A stretch of DNA of 64,000 bases from Fibrobacter sp. (GCA_012513915.1 JAAZBG010000064.1:1-64000), one strand, 5' to 3'. Positions 1 to 10,450 are shown, counted from the first letter of the stretch. Numbers and translations are program-made. Notes: generated by a model from the letters alone, not told the origin.

Positions 1-56
1 GCAGGTTCTGACCAGGCACATACTGAAAGCATAAATAGTATCAAAATCAGCCGCAT
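1..56 (-). CDS. N-terminus of a secreted protein, cut by the window edge
   Basis: An ATG at 54-56 on the minus strand is preceded by a strong Shine-Dalgarno AAGGAG (62-67, spacer 5). It opens a frame running off the left edge: M-R-L-I-L-I-L-F-M-L-S-V-C-A-W-S-E-P. This is a typical signal peptide with a short positive start, a hydrophobic core and an Ala-Trp-Ser cleavage region. It lies downstream of sbcC on the same strand with a 76-base gap, so it may be the next gene of that run or have its own promoter. Nothing can be said about the mature protein. Confidence 0.7.
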   Translation of the reverse strand, partial: MRLILILFMLSVCAWSEP

Positions 57-132
57 TACAACTCCTTACTAACAATTGATCGATAACTACAAGTTATATG
101 CAAAATAATTTCCGCAATTGTTTCCACTATCA

Positions 133-3100
133 TTAGATAATGAATTGTGTAGAACTTCCCGACTTTCCTGTAATGACTTCCAGACGTGTTTCGATACGCT
201 CTCTAAGCTCGGTTACATGTGAAATAATACCCACCAGACGTCCTCCCTGCCCAAGATCGGATAGCGTTTTCAAAGCAAGATCAAGAGCTTCCGAATCCAG
301 ACTCCCGAAACCTTCATCAATAAAAATCGTTTCAAGCCTTATTCCACCTGCATAGGATTGTACAATATCAGCAAGTCCAAGCGCCAGGGAAAGTGCTGCA
401 AGAAAACTTTCACCACCTGATAACGTTGTGACAGGACGTTTGGTTCCTGTGTAGGAATCAAAAACCTCAAGATTTAATCCACCATGTGAACGCTTGTCCT
501 CAATGACGGTTGATCGAAATAATTCAAATCGTCCATGACTCATGATCTTGAGCCGAAGGGTACCTGCATAGAGCACTTCATCCAGCAGTGATGAAAGAAT
601 GTAACGTTCGAATGTTATTCGCAACGGATTGGATCCAGATGCTATCGATGATAATGAAGATGATGTTGTCCATGCATTGCTCTTTGCTGCAATCAACATG
701 TCAAGTTTGGCAATTTCACTACGTTTTTTTGCCAATGTTTTAATGCGCTGTTCAAGCGATGCCGTTTGCTGTGCAATTGATTCGATCCTGTCTGACAGTG
801 ATTTCCTTTGCTGTTCCAGATCCTTCAGATCCGATGGTGTAAGGTTTGAACATGCTTTGATTGCCGATATAACTCGTTGTTCTGCAGATGCAAACTGTAT
901 TTTGAAATCGGTAATCTGCTGTTTTACATTGTCAAGTATATCACTTTGTTTCACACATGCGACAAAATCGTCTCTGTCCCTGAAACCGTTTTGCAAAAGT
1001 ATGGTATTGAATTCCTCTTCATGTAACTGTAGTGTGGTGTTCAGTTCACTGTACAATTTCTGATGCTGGTCAAGTTCTGCGTTTATTCGTAGTTGCTGTT
1101 CATGAACCTCCTGATTATTCTTCAGGGCTTCCTGGTAGGCCTGTTCAATGTTTACCAGTTGTAACTCTTTTTCTTTTCTTAATGTGTCAATATTACGGAC
1201 AGTCCTGTATTCAACCGGTATTGTGTCCTCAATACTTTTGATCATTGTCTGAAGCTGAACCTGTTCAATATTTAATTTGTCAAAATTTGATCGCGTTGCC
1301 TCCAGTTCAGAAGCTGCATTCTCAATTGCCTTGTCACCCCGTGTTTTATCATTCAACCGTTTCTGGTACCTGTTCTCAAGTTCCGTTATTTCAGAAAGCT
1401 TCTCAATACTTTGTTTCAGAAGTGATTTTAATCTAGTACCATCAGATGATGACGCCTGGAGCAGTGTTGCTTCACCGTTGACAATTGATTGATCGCATTT
1501 TGCCAATTGAACCGAAATACCGGTGTGCTCACTGCGTGATTTTTCCAGTTGTTCATCAATTTTTTTCAGGTTGTTCTTTAACGAAGCAAGTTTTGATTCA
1601 TCAGGGGATTCACTATCGGTTGCTGCCGGTGATGGATGCTCGGGAGAGCCGCATACGGGGCAGGGTTTTCCATTGACAAGTGATCGGGCTATTGATGCAA
1701 TCTGATAGTGCTCTTTCAATGCAATGAGCGAATCAATTGCCTGAATTGTTTCATCCCGATGTATTGTTAGTTCCCGGATGTTTTTTTCTACAATGTTAAA
1801 ATTTTGGTTAATTGTCAAACGTGTTGCTTTTAACAAAATAAGATTATCGGATTCTTTTACGAAACGGCCAAGATCCTCTACCCGTTTTTCAAATACTTCC
1901 TTTTGAATAATCTGTTCCTTTAGTGACAGAATTTCACTATTTACCTTTTCAAGGGATGTTTTGATGACTTCAAAATGTTTTGTTTTTTCTGTCAACAGGT
2001 TTGCACAGGTTTGCTTTTGTTGCGTAACGTCCGAGAGCTGTTGTATGGTTGTATCAAGGCTGGCAATTCCGGGAGCAATTTGCTTTAGTAGTGATATCTC
2101 AAGATTCAGGGCACCCCGTGTCTGTAACGATTGTTCACAGGTATGTAATGCATTCGCAGTTTCATTTTTCTTTAACGCAATGATGTCACGGTTTTTTTTT
2201 CGGGAATCAATCAGCTGTGTCAGTTTGGTAATTTCATTGGTACTATGTTCACACCGTTCAAATGCTGGTTTGAATTGAAGTGCTTTTTGAATTTTTACGA
2301 TGCGTTGTTCGAGCTCATTAATAGAGTTCTTTTCATTCTGTAATTTTTCAAGCGTTGTCTGAGCGTCCCTTAACTCTGCAAATTTTTCATTATCTGAGGT
2401 GACTCTTGCTATAGTTGATAATAAAGAATCCTCCTCTTTTCGCAGAAGTGCATAGTGAGCTCTGCACTGATCAAGTTCTACAGTCATTGACTGTACCATT
2501 ATATCAAGTTCTTCTATTGATCCAACATCGCAATCACGCAGGTGCAAGGACTTTTCGGAGACAATCTGATTGTATTCCTGCTCAATTTTCTTTGATGCTT
2601 CCTGCAGGGCCAGTTCAAAAAGTTTGTAACGGTCTGTTTTAAACAGGCATGCGAGTATGGACTGCCGTTCCTCTGATTTCGCTGTAAGTAAACGCAGGAA
2701 TTCCCCTTGTGGCAGGATCACCACCTGACAGAACTGATTTGATTTGAACCCGAGCAGCGTTTCAATTTTCCGGGTTACATCACTGCTTCCGTTTTCCAGT
2801 ACGATTTCCTGTTGTGTATCCGTGATTTCCCATAATGTGGCATTTCCATTCTTTTTTGTAGTCCCTTCACCACGCAATTTTCCCAGTTCCTGTGTGGGGA
2901 ACCGGTAAACTTTATATATCGATGTTCCAAGCGAAAAGGTAAAGGTGACCTCTGTGGGAACAGTGTTATCTGCAAAGTCACTGCGCATATTGATTGCCTG
3001 ACGGTTATTGCCGCTCACAACACCATACAATGCAAATGTAATTGCATCAAGTATCGTTGTTTTACCGGAACCGGTATTTCCGTGAATAAGGAAAAGCGAT

Positions 3101-3183
3101 CGTCCATCAATAACTGAAAAATCAATACATTCTTTATTGGCAAATGGACCAAATGCCTGCATGCTCAACGATAGTGGTCTCAT
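133..3183 (-). CDS. sbcC: SbcC, ATPase subunit of the SbcCD nuclease
   Basis: Large SMC/Rad50-like ATPase of the SbcCD complex, which opens and cuts DNA hairpins and blocked double-strand ends in the cytoplasm. At 1016 residues it has the family's usual length. Walker A is GNTGSGKTT at residues 35-43. Long coiled coils flank a zinc hook with a CPVC motif near the middle (in GKPCPVCGSPEH). The ABC signature (LSGGES) and Walker B (IFIDEGFGSLD) are near the C-terminus. The start ATG overlaps the sbcD stop by four bases (ATGA), so the two are translationally coupled. Recognition is secure from end to end. Confidence 0.96.
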   Translation of the reverse strand: MRPLSLSMQAFGPFANKECIDFSVIDGRSLFLIHGNTGSGKTTILDAITFALYGVVSGNNRQAINMRSDFADNTVPTEVTFTFSLGTSIYKVYRFPTQELGKLRGEGTTKKNGNATLWEITDTQQEIVLENGSSDVTRKIETLLGFKSNQFCQVVILPQGEFLRLLTAKSEERQSILACLFKTDRYKLFELALQEASKKIEQEYNQIVSEKSLHLRDCDVGSIEELDIMVQSMTVELDQCRAHYALLRKEEDSLLSTIARVTSDNEKFAELRDAQTTLEKLQNEKNSINELEQRIVKIQKALQFKPAFERCEHSTNEITKLTQLIDSRKKNRDIIALKKNETANALHTCEQSLQTRGALNLEISLLKQIAPGIASLDTTIQQLSDVTQQKQTCANLLTEKTKHFEVIKTSLEKVNSEILSLKEQIIQKEVFEKRVEDLGRFVKESDNLILLKATRLTINQNFNIVEKNIRELTIHRDETIQAIDSLIALKEHYQIASIARSLVNGKPCPVCGSPEHPSPAATDSESPDESKLASLKNNLKKIDEQLEKSRSEHTGISVQLAKCDQSIVNGEATLLQASSSDGTRLKSLLKQSIEKLSEITELENRYQKRLNDKTRGDKAIENAASELEATRSNFDKLNIEQVQLQTMIKSIEDTIPVEYRTVRNIDTLRKEKELQLVNIEQAYQEALKNNQEVHEQQLRINAELDQHQKLYSELNTTLQLHEEEFNTILLQNGFRDRDDFVACVKQSDILDNVKQQITDFKIQFASAEQRVISAIKACSNLTPSDLKDLEQQRKSLSDRIESIAQQTASLEQRIKTLAKKRSEIAKLDMLIAAKSNAWTTSSSLSSIASGSNPLRITFERYILSSLLDEVLYAGTLRLKIMSHGRFELFRSTVIEDKRSHGGLNLEVFDSYTGTKRPVTTLSGGESFLAALSLALGLADIVQSYAGGIRLETIFIDEGFGSLDSEALDLALKTLSDLGQGGRLVGIISHVTELRERIETRLEVITGKSGSSTQFII

Positions 3184-4337
3184 GAACCCACCTCCCGCTC
3201 CCTGTTTTGCATCGATTCGAATACCGAATGAAGAAATTCAATTTGCGCATCATTCATAGCCTCACCCCTGACTTCCTGATAAAAAGCCTTGAACAGATCA
3301 TCATCAGTCATTGTCCGGTGATCAATACCGGATTTTCGGGATGCGGTTATTATTGCTTCAAGACCGGGACGTTCTATTGCCATAATATTCGGATATACCG
3401 CCCTGAGCTTTCCAATAGCGTCAAGAATAGGTACTGTGTCCTCAAGGCGTACAAGTATATAGTCATCGGGTGATGTATCCCTGGCAGAATCACGAAGTAT
3501 AGTGTCCATCAATCCGGTGATCGATCTGAATGCGAATCGTGGTGTAAGTGGTACATATTCGTATGAGTAGTTCCCTGATGCATCAAGATCAATAATGGTA
3601 ACTGATTTCTGATGATCAATTTCGGAAAATGAGTAGGGGAGAATTGAACCGCTATAATGCACCGGAAATGCGCTGAACCATTGCGCTTTGTGTAAATGTC
3701 CAAGCAGTGTACAATTAAATCTGCTGAAGTTATTGATATCGACCGATCCGGATCCGCCAACGGAGATCGGCCGTTCTGATTCCTGAATAATGCCACCCTG
3801 GACAAACGCATGTCCGCAGAAAACATTTCTCTCATTATCAATTATTGTTTCTGTAATGGATTCCGCAATTGTTATCATCGCATCATTGTGTTCACGAATA
3901 ACTTCTTTGCCGCTTCGTTCACGTACTATTGATGGTTCCGAAAATGGTACTGCATAAAAATGTACATTACCATAAGTGTCGGATAATGTGATACGGGGAA
4001 CTGGATATTGAAAGTTGCCGAATAGGTGCAGCCCGTGATGCGCAAAAAGACGGGAGCCAAAACTGAGCCGGTCAGGACTGTCATGATTACCACTTATGAT
4101 AATCACGTTTTTTTGGCAATCAATGAGAAAATCGTTTAGTGTATTGTCAAGTAGCGTTACGGCTTCAGGTGGTGGCACTGCCCGGTCATAGATATCACCG
4201 GCAACAACGACGAGATCGACGTTGTATTCCCTGATTATTTGTTTGATCTGATCCAGAACATACGATTGATCATCAGTTAAATGAATATTATTAAAGATTC
4301 GTCCAAGATGCCAGTCGGATGTATGAAGAATTCTCAT
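3180..4337 (-). CDS. sbcD: SbcD, metallophosphoesterase nuclease subunit
   Basis: Mre11-like manganese-dependent nuclease that pairs with SbcC. The phosphoesterase motifs appear in order: DWHLGR near the N-terminus, GDIYD, GNHDS and GHLHKAQ. An upstream TTG at 4388 would add 17 residues, but the family begins MRILHTSDWH. The ATG at 4337 gives exactly that, so I use it (385 residues). The stop overlaps the sbcC start. Nothing in the 5' region stands out as a promoter. The C-terminal capping domain is complete. Confidence 0.95.
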   Translation of the reverse strand: MRILHTSDWHLGRIFNNIHLTDDQSYVLDQIKQIIREYNVDLVVVAGDIYDRAVPPPEAVTLLDNTLNDFLIDCQKNVIIISGNHDSPDRLSFGSRLFAHHGLHLFGNFQYPVPRITLSDTYGNVHFYAVPFSEPSIVRERSGKEVIREHNDAMITIAESITETIIDNERNVFCGHAFVQGGIIQESERPISVGGSGSVDINNFSRFNCTLLGHLHKAQWFSAFPVHYSGSILPYSFSEIDHQKSVTIIDLDASGNYSYEYVPLTPRFAFRSITGLMDTILRDSARDTSPDDYILVRLEDTVPILDAIGKLRAVYPNIMAIERPGLEAIITASRKSGIDHRTMTDDDLFKAFYQEVRGEAMNDAQIEFLHSVFESMQNREREVGS

Positions 4338-4522
4338 GTATTTTTTTACTCTGTATCCCCGAATTAGCGGGATTGTTACGGTTTTCAACGAACGAAAGAT
4401 TTGATAGTAAAATAAATCCGGCGGTAATGGATGCGTTGGAAAACAGATGTGTGTTGTTATTGCGGTTTTAATTATGAAACAGGCAACAACAACACCAAAA
4501 GACTGTAATGGAGGGGCAATCT

Positions 4523-4897
4523 CTATCCATGCACCATATACGGATTACCCTCGTTGTCACGGAAATCAAACATTTTCCCATGAGCGTATTCCTTGATCTC
4601 ATTGAGCTCAACGCCATTATTTTTAAGTTGTTCCCACAGTGTATCAATTTCAAGTGATGAAAACATTATTGATGGATGAGCAATACTTTGGGGACTCTGT
4701 TCCGTCATTAAAGCTTTTGAGAATAAAACAAGCGTTGTAAGCTCAGGATCATCATTTGGTGAAACCTCAATCCATCGGGCATCCGGTCCCATCGGTTGAT
4801 CAATTAAACAATTAAATCCCATTTTCTCAGTCCAGAATTTTAGTGCATCATCCTGCGAATCAACATAAATTGTAAGTTTTTCAATCTTCAGAATCAT
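4523..4897 (-). CDS. VOC-family (glyoxalase/bleomycin-resistance fold) protein
   Basis: Protein of 124 residues with the single-chain VOC fold. It starts MILKIEKLTIYV, followed by DALKFWTEKMGF, the typical first module. A second module ends with FDFRDNEGNPYMV, where the family's C-terminal metal ligand (usually Glu in 'D.dGN...l') would lie. The longer frame starts at 4960, but AAAGGAGA at 4906-4913 sits 8 bases before the ATG at 4897, which decides the start. Substrate cannot be told: VOC proteins include lyases, dioxygenases and drug-binding proteins. Possibly monocistronic. Confidence 0.82.
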   Translation of the reverse strand: MILKIEKLTIYVDSQDDALKFWTEKMGFNCLIDQPMGPDARWIEVSPNDDPELTTLVLFSKALMTEQSPQSIAHPSIMFSSLEIDTLWEQLKNNGVELNEIKEYAHGKMFDFRDNEGNPYMVHG

Positions 4898-4905
4898 TAT
4901 ATCAA

Positions 4906-4913
4906 TCTCCTTT
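4906..4913 (-). promoter_or_regulatory. Shine-Dalgarno fixing the VOC gene start
   Basis: The minus strand reads AAAGGAGA, eight bases before the ATG at 4897. It favours this start over the upstream in-frame ATG at 4960, which has no comparable site. Confidence 0.7.
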
Positions 4914-5016
4914 AATCTGCTAAGTAAACCAATATTTCTTATTGTACAATGATGTGGCAAACAAGAAAAGATAAAAACAACAGCAATAATGATGTTTTGT
5001 ATAGAATGATAGTACT

Positions 5017-6774
5017 CTACGACAGTTGTGGTATGGAGAATTTTGTAATACGATTTTGTAAATGATTGATTAACGGTTTTGAATATCCAAGAAGGTATGC
5101 TTCAAGTACATCAAGATCCATTGGTCCTTCAATCCTTTTTTTGCCATTAAGAAACACCGTGAAGTTTTCTCCGCCATCAGCAAGAAATGATGGTACGGTA
5201 ACCGTGTAATCCGCATTCCTGTCAATTGATACACCATCTTTAAAAACATCAATAACGTGACTGTAACTATCAGATGATTCATTCCAGGAGTATGTTAGTC
5301 CGCTTACCTGAAGAAAACACGGTCTGGTCCGGTTCTGCCACTGCTGATTTAACAGGTCGACAATCTGCTGACCACTTAATGTTATTTTGACAAGCTTGTT
5401 GTTGTTTGGCTGAATATAATACAGCTTGCTCCACGTTATTGGGCCGGCACTCAGATTGCCGCGTAACATGTTAGTGTTAACAAAAGAAAAATCACTTCCC
5501 ATCATTGTTCTTTGAGCGTCTGCGAATAGATTTCCCAGTGCAGATTCACCAGCCTCGTTAGTTGATTTAATAATGGCATGTTCTGCATCACCGATTTTTT
5601 TGTTGCTTTTTAATGATGCTCTCGCGGAAACATACTTTGTAAATTCAACGGTTTGCTTATTGAGTACAACAGCAGGGCCCTTGTTTTCAAGTGCCGGTAG
5701 TATTGCAGCCGTTTTTTTAGTGATCTCTCCTGTTGATTTCTGAATAACAATATCGATATCGGCGAATGCTGTCCCTGCCCTGCCCCCTTGTGTTACAAGA
5801 ATTGTTTTCGAATTGCCTTTATGGTAGTATGTGTTGGTGAATGAATGTGAATGTGATGTGATTGCAATATCGATATCGTCATTTAATTTGTCAAGAATTG
5901 ACAAAATCGGACCAGAAAGTGTACTTCTGGTAGAATCTGTCTGGCCTTCATATGTATTCTGTAAACCGCCATTATGAATAATTGCAACGATGGCGTGTAT
6001 TCCTTTACTTTTAATCTCCGGAATAAAACTGTTGATCGCATCTGCTTCATTGGTAAACTGCAACCGCAACATGGTCGGGTTCTTTACAATATGTGGTGTT
6101 GATACCAGCGTCGCACCAATAAATGCGATTTTTGCTCCGTTAACACTCTTGATGATATAGGGAGGGAAGACAAGTTCGTTATCAGATTTTCTTCTCACAT
6201 TACAGGCAATTACAGGGAATCTTGAGCCGGTCCATTCCTTTTCAAGAAAAGGACCCTCTTCGTGATTACCACCATTGATCAGTCGTAGATATTCCTCAAG
6301 ACCGGCATCAAATTCATGGTTACCGGGAATGGCAATCAGATTGCAGGAATTCGAAAACCGGGCATTTGGTGTGCATCCGCAACTGTTATTACCAAATCTG
6401 CTAAAAAACTGCACTGCGGGTTCATCCTTGAGAATTGCGGATGTAAGCGCCGATGCACCAGTCAGATCTCCGGCACTTATAAAAAAAGTATTGCTATTCT
6501 TTGATGCTGCATTCCGAAGATATGCATCAAGAACAGCTGCACCACCAGCTCTCCCAAGTGGTGTTTCGATACTGAAATTAATCTGACCATGAAAATCGTT
6601 GATTGCAAGAAGCTTTACAGAAACAGTCGAGTCCGGATGTTCACCGGGTGTATCTTTGGATGACAATTTCCCTAATGAACATGAAATTACTAATGTGGAT
6701 AGTAGGATGGTTACTATTATTATTAAACAGGGTATAGTGTGAAAATCCGGTTTCCCGTAATGCATTACTCTCAT
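5017..6774 (-). CDS. 5'-nucleotidase/2',3'-cyclic phosphodiesterase-like lipoprotein (UshA family)
   Basis: Predicted lipoprotein of 585 residues. A hydrophobic stretch at residues 15-31 ends in a lipobox-like V-I-S-C (Cys32). The calcineurin-like metallophosphatase domain follows, with NDFHG at 59-63, GDLTG near 102 and GNHEFD near 150. The C-terminal 5'-nucleotidase substrate domain includes ESALGNLFADAQ and a final DGGENFT region. UshA-type enzymes remove phosphate from extracellular nucleotides; the exact substrate is not readable here. An alternative ATG lies three codons downstream. A long spacer separates it from the VWA gene upstream, so it may be transcribed separately. Confidence 0.9.
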   Translation of the reverse strand: MRVMHYGKPDFHTIPCLIIIVTILLSTLVISCSLGKLSSKDTPGEHPDSTVSVKLLAINDFHGQINFSIETPLGRAGGAAVLDAYLRNAASKNSNTFFISAGDLTGASALTSAILKDEPAVQFFSRFGNNSCGCTPNARFSNSCNLIAIPGNHEFDAGLEEYLRLINGGNHEEGPFLEKEWTGSRFPVIACNVRRKSDNELVFPPYIIKSVNGAKIAFIGATLVSTPHIVKNPTMLRLQFTNEADAINSFIPEIKSKGIHAIVAIIHNGGLQNTYEGQTDSTRSTLSGPILSILDKLNDDIDIAITSHSHSFTNTYYHKGNSKTILVTQGGRAGTAFADIDIVIQKSTGEITKKTAAILPALENKGPAVVLNKQTVEFTKYVSARASLKSNKKIGDAEHAIIKSTNEAGESALGNLFADAQRTMMGSDFSFVNTNMLRGNLSAGPITWSKLYYIQPNNNKLVKITLSGQQIVDLLNQQWQNRTRPCFLQVSGLTYSWNESSDSYSHVIDVFKDGVSIDRNADYTVTVPSFLADGGENFTVFLNGKKRIEGPMDLDVLEAYLLGYSKPLINHLQNRITKFSIPQLS

Positions 6775-6914
6775 ATGCTGCCTGCCTGACTTGATTATCA
6801 GCTAAATCTAACAGTGTTCAGTTAATTATATCCATGGGAGATTGAAAAGAACTACAGCTTTTTATGAAAACAATTGCCTGATGGAGTACGCGGGTGATTG
6901 GTCAATATTCTGAA

Positions 6915-8834
6915 CTATTCAATTCTTCTTCGGAAATACCATTCAACTGAAAATAGCACCAGTATTAGCGTAATGAGCCACCAGGAACGCCTAAGGGGGA
7001 TTATCTGTTTAATTGGCGGTTTTGGTGTGTCTGAGTGTGCGGCGAAAAACGTCGCAATCGCAGAATCGGAATTTAATTGCACAGGAAGTGCATACTGATT
7101 CAGCAGTGATGTATTCTGAGTACCAACGCTCCGTTCCCTGTTCATATACTGATTAAAAAAACAGTCCTGATATTTGAATTGTTTATTCCCGTGTTTCAGT
7201 GAGGCTTCATAACAGATGATACTGTCACGTGGAAACGGTATTTTTATGTAATGTAAAGAACCGGTAGTCGTGAGCTGTGATTGTGACATCTGAACCGGTT
7301 CCCCGGAGGACGACAATAACCTGAGGTCTAAAGATACAAGTTGTGATAACTTCAGTTCAGACGGGAGTGATACCGCAAAAACAAGTGAATCGCTTTCTGA
7401 ACGGTCGAAGTCGGGATAGGTAAAAAGGTCTGATCCTTTATTTGCAATAATCATTTCTTTACATAGCGCAATAAGATATTCTGAAAATAAAAAAGGTTCT
7501 TCCTCACCGCGTGAGCTGGACATTGGCCAGAAGTCCCATCGCCATAATCCCTGGAAACTGACCTGCAAAGCGGGACGGGACATGAACATTCCTGTTGAAA
7601 GAAGGGGATAGGGAGCAGTCGTTCGAATGCTTGATACAGACAGAATCGTTGATACATTTTCAAGTTCCGGCCGGCAGATTGGCAGTGCTGACGGCGGGGG
7701 GAGATCAGCAAGTGGAATTGTGAATGGTACCTGTGGTATATACGATTGATCTTTAGTAATTTTAAAATGATCACGCACAACTGTACTGGAATCACCACAT
7801 TGTGATACGCCAAGAAATGCGCATACCGCATTTGGTTGTATCTTGCCAATTATCGCCCTCAGATTATTTTGCGAACCGGTAAAAATTGACAAGTCGGCAA
7901 GCCCAGGTGATGTCTTTTTGAATTCCGGATGTTTCATAAGCGCTTGGGTAAAAAAACGCAAATCAAGTGATGGTGCCGGTGAATGAATTACATATGTAAA
8001 CTGTTTCGGATGAATGGTAACGACAGTAAAGTTCTGGGCAAGTAATGATGAGTCACTGTTGAAAAACGTTGTTTTGAAAAGATGTTTGCCAGTAAGTACG
8101 GCTGTAACTGGAAAGATGATTGTTGAATCAATTGATCCGCTATCGAAGGAAATTGCCATCAATTTGAAAGGTCGGTTATTATCAGAAACCGTAAGTGTGC
8201 ATAATGTTCGTTTTGATACGTATCCGGTAATTCTTGTTTTAAAGACAGCGGTACCTGTGTCACTATATAAACTGGCGATATCAGCGTATGGTTTTCCCGA
8301 AATGGAATTCAAAGGGAGATAATACACCTGACGTTCCGAAAGTTTATTGATTCGTTCGGCACTGCTGTTCCATTGACCATCGGAGATAATAATAAAGTCA
8401 TCAACGTTAAATAATTCACCTTTGACAATATCTGGAAGTTCAGATTTTGCTTCTGAGAACGAGTGTTTATCAAATTGTGTGAACGGCCGTAATGTATCGC
8501 CGAATGTAAACGCTGTAACGGATATTTTATTATTGATGGACGCAGATTGCAGGATCTTGTTTACAGGCGCAATGACGGTGCTGTCAGGAGCAAAACCGGT
8601 CATGCTTTTTGAATTGTCAATTAACAATACAATAGACCTTTTCGCAGTTGACAATCTGTTGAGTGATAGTTCCGGTTCAAAAAACGCAAGTGCAATTGCA
8701 GTAATCAGCATAATACGTATTGAGACAAGAAGTACTTTGCTGTTTGTATTTACAGGAGTACGTACAAAACAGATCACTGAAATTATCAGGACGGTTATCA
8801 GTAGTGCTGTGAATACTACAGTAATACTATTCAT
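6915..8834 (-). CDS. Membrane-anchored von Willebrand factor A domain protein
   Basis: Protein of 639 residues with two N-terminal membrane segments (about 6-23 and 35-52) and one at the C-terminus (about 612-632) followed by an Arg-rich end. Between them lies a VWA domain with a MIDAS-like D-N-S-K-S (73-77) and a later IIISDGQWN strand. The layout resembles the BatA/BatB-like and glutamine-amidotransferase-like membrane proteins often found near MoxR ATPases, but no MoxR gene is here. The start ATG overlaps the nadB stop (ATGA), so it is coupled to nadB, an unexpected partner. Specific function is unknown. Confidence 0.8.
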   Translation of the reverse strand: MNSITVVFTALLITVLIISVICFVRTPVNTNSKVLLVSIRIMLITAIALAFFEPELSLNRLSTAKRSIVLLIDNSKSMTGFAPDSTVIAPVNKILQSASINNKISVTAFTFGDTLRPFTQFDKHSFSEAKSELPDIVKGELFNVDDFIIISDGQWNSSAERINKLSERQVYYLPLNSISGKPYADIASLYSDTGTAVFKTRITGYVSKRTLCTLTVSDNNRPFKLMAISFDSGSIDSTIIFPVTAVLTGKHLFKTTFFNSDSSLLAQNFTVVTIHPKQFTYVIHSPAPSLDLRFFTQALMKHPEFKKTSPGLADLSIFTGSQNNLRAIIGKIQPNAVCAFLGVSQCGDSSTVVRDHFKITKDQSYIPQVPFTIPLADLPPPSALPICRPELENVSTILSVSSIRTTAPYPLLSTGMFMSRPALQVSFQGLWRWDFWPMSSSRGEEEPFLFSEYLIALCKEMIIANKGSDLFTYPDFDRSESDSLVFAVSLPSELKLSQLVSLDLRLLSSSGEPVQMSQSQLTTTGSLHYIKIPFPRDSIICYEASLKHGNKQFKYQDCFFNQYMNRERSVGTQNTSLLNQYALPVQLNSDSAIATFFAAHSDTPKPPIKQIIPLRRSWWLITLILVLFSVEWYFRRRIE

Positions 8835-10450
8835 CTGTGTTTTAAACGGGACAGTATGGTATCTTTTTTCCAGTATCTGTCATTTTGTTCAGGGTAATCG
8901 GTGGTATAGTGTAAACCCCTGCTCTCTTTACGCTGTGCAGCTGATGAAACGATAAGTTTTGCAGTTGTTACAAGATTTCTGAGCTCAAGTAATTTCGCCG
9001 TTACCTTCGTACGTTTGTAAAAATTGTCAATCTCTTTTTCAAGGAGTTGAATTCGTCTCGCAGCTCGTCCAAGACGGACGTTTGAACGAACGATTCCAAC
9101 GTAGTCCCACATGACTGACTGAATTTCCTTGAAATTATGTGAAAGAAGAATCCATTCCTCATTGTCAATAGTTCCGGTGTCGTCCCAGGCAGGAATAGCA
9201 GATGGTTCTACTGTGGAAATTCTCCTGATACATTCAGCTGAATGATCGGATGCCCGTTTTGCAAATACAAGCGCTTCCAGCAGCGAGTTTGATGCAAGAC
9301 GATTGGCTCCATGAACACCGGTACAGGATACTTCACCGCATGCATAGAGATTCTGAATGCTTGAACGGCCGACAGTATCGACTTTAATACCGCCGCAAAT
9401 ATAATGCGCTGCGGGAACAACAGGAATCATATCTTTCGTAATGTCAATGCCGAAATTTATACAGTTTGCATAAATGTTGGGGAAATGTTCACGGGTATCT
9501 GATGGGTCTGCATGACGGATATCGAGAAAAACACAGGGCTCACCCGATATTTTCATTTCATTGTCAATTGCCCGTGCAACAGTATCTCTTGGTGCGAGTG
9601 ATTTCAGCGGGTGGTATTTATCCATAAACTCCCTCCCATTGACATCCCGCAAAATCGCACCATGCCCGCGTAATGCTTCAGAGATAAGGAATGAGTTAGC
9701 TTTTTCATGAAACAGTGTTGTCGGGTGGAATTGAATGAATTCCATATTCGAAATAACCGCTCCCGCTCTGTAAGCAATCGCGAAACCATCACCGGTAGCA
9801 ATATCCGGATTTGTTGTATGAAGATACACTTTTCCGGCACCTCCGGTTGCAAGGCAGGTGATTTTAGACTGAATAGAGAAAATGATCTTTGTTATATTGT
9901 CAAGTACATAAGCACCATGACAGCTGGTGTCGGGTTGTAACGTATGAGATAAATGGTAGTCGGTTATAAGATCGATGGCGCTGTGATGTTCGAGCATGGT
10001 GATATTTTTTATACTGTGTGCGCGTTTCAGGAGTGTTTCTTCGACTTCCTTACCGGTAAGGTCGTGTGCATGAACAATACGGTTTTCGGAATGACCGCCT
10101 TCTTTGCCAAGATGTAAATGGTACGGATTACTTGTAGCATCTGATTTTGAAAAATTGACACCCCAGTCGATCAGGTCTTTAATGCGGTCAGGTCCCTCCT
10201 CGACAAGAATTCGCACAGATTCTTCATTTGACAATCCCTTCCCTGTTGTCAACGTGTCCTTGATATGGCTATTAAATGAGTCACCCCTTTCGAGTACGCA
10301 TGCAATCCCTCCCTGTGCGTAGTTGGTATTGCTTTCAGTATCGTTTTTCTTTGTTATGAGAATTACACTGCCGGATTTTGCCGCTTGTATGGCAAAACAT
10401 AAACCGGCAATACCGCTTCCGATAACAAGAAAATCGCATTGAGTATTCAT
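8831..10450 (-). CDS. nadB: L-aspartate oxidase NadB
   Basis: FAD enzyme that oxidises L-aspartate to iminoaspartate, first step of bacterial NAD synthesis. The dinucleotide motif GSGIAGLCFA is near the start. Further flavoprotein motifs are HLGKEGGHSENRIVHAHD, FIQFHPTTL, RDTVARAID, PAAHYICGG and GANRLASNSLLEALVF. The C-terminal helical domain is present. A GTG at 10465 is possible, but the ATG at 10450 gives the family start MNTQCDFLVIGSG and 539 residues. The stop overlaps the VWA gene start. nadA and nadC are not in the window. Confidence 0.95.
   Translation of the reverse strand: MNTQCDFLVIGSGIAGLCFAIQAAKSGSVILITKKNDTESNTNYAQGGIACVLERGDSFNSHIKDTLTTGKGLSNEESVRILVEEGPDRIKDLIDWGVNFSKSDATSNPYHLHLGKEGGHSENRIVHAHDLTGKEVEETLLKRAHSIKNITMLEHHSAIDLITDYHLSHTLQPDTSCHGAYVLDNITKIIFSIQSKITCLATGGAGKVYLHTTNPDIATGDGFAIAYRAGAVISNMEFIQFHPTTLFHEKANSFLISEALRGHGAILRDVNGREFMDKYHPLKSLAPRDTVARAIDNEMKISGEPCVFLDIRHADPSDTREHFPNIYANCINFGIDITKDMIPVVPAAHYICGGIKVDTVGRSSIQNLYACGEVSCTGVHGANRLASNSLLEALVFAKRASDHSAECIRRISTVEPSAIPAWDDTGTIDNEEWILLSHNFKEIQSVMWDYVGIVRSNVRLGRAARRIQLLEKEIDNFYKRTKVTAKLLELRNLVTTAKLIVSSAAQRKESRGLHYTTDYPEQNDRYWKKDTILSRLKHR

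Noticed and set aside
629-1063. 144-codon plus-strand open frame
   Set aside because: It lies wholly inside sbcC on the other strand and has the Ser/Cys-rich look of antisense shadow frames.
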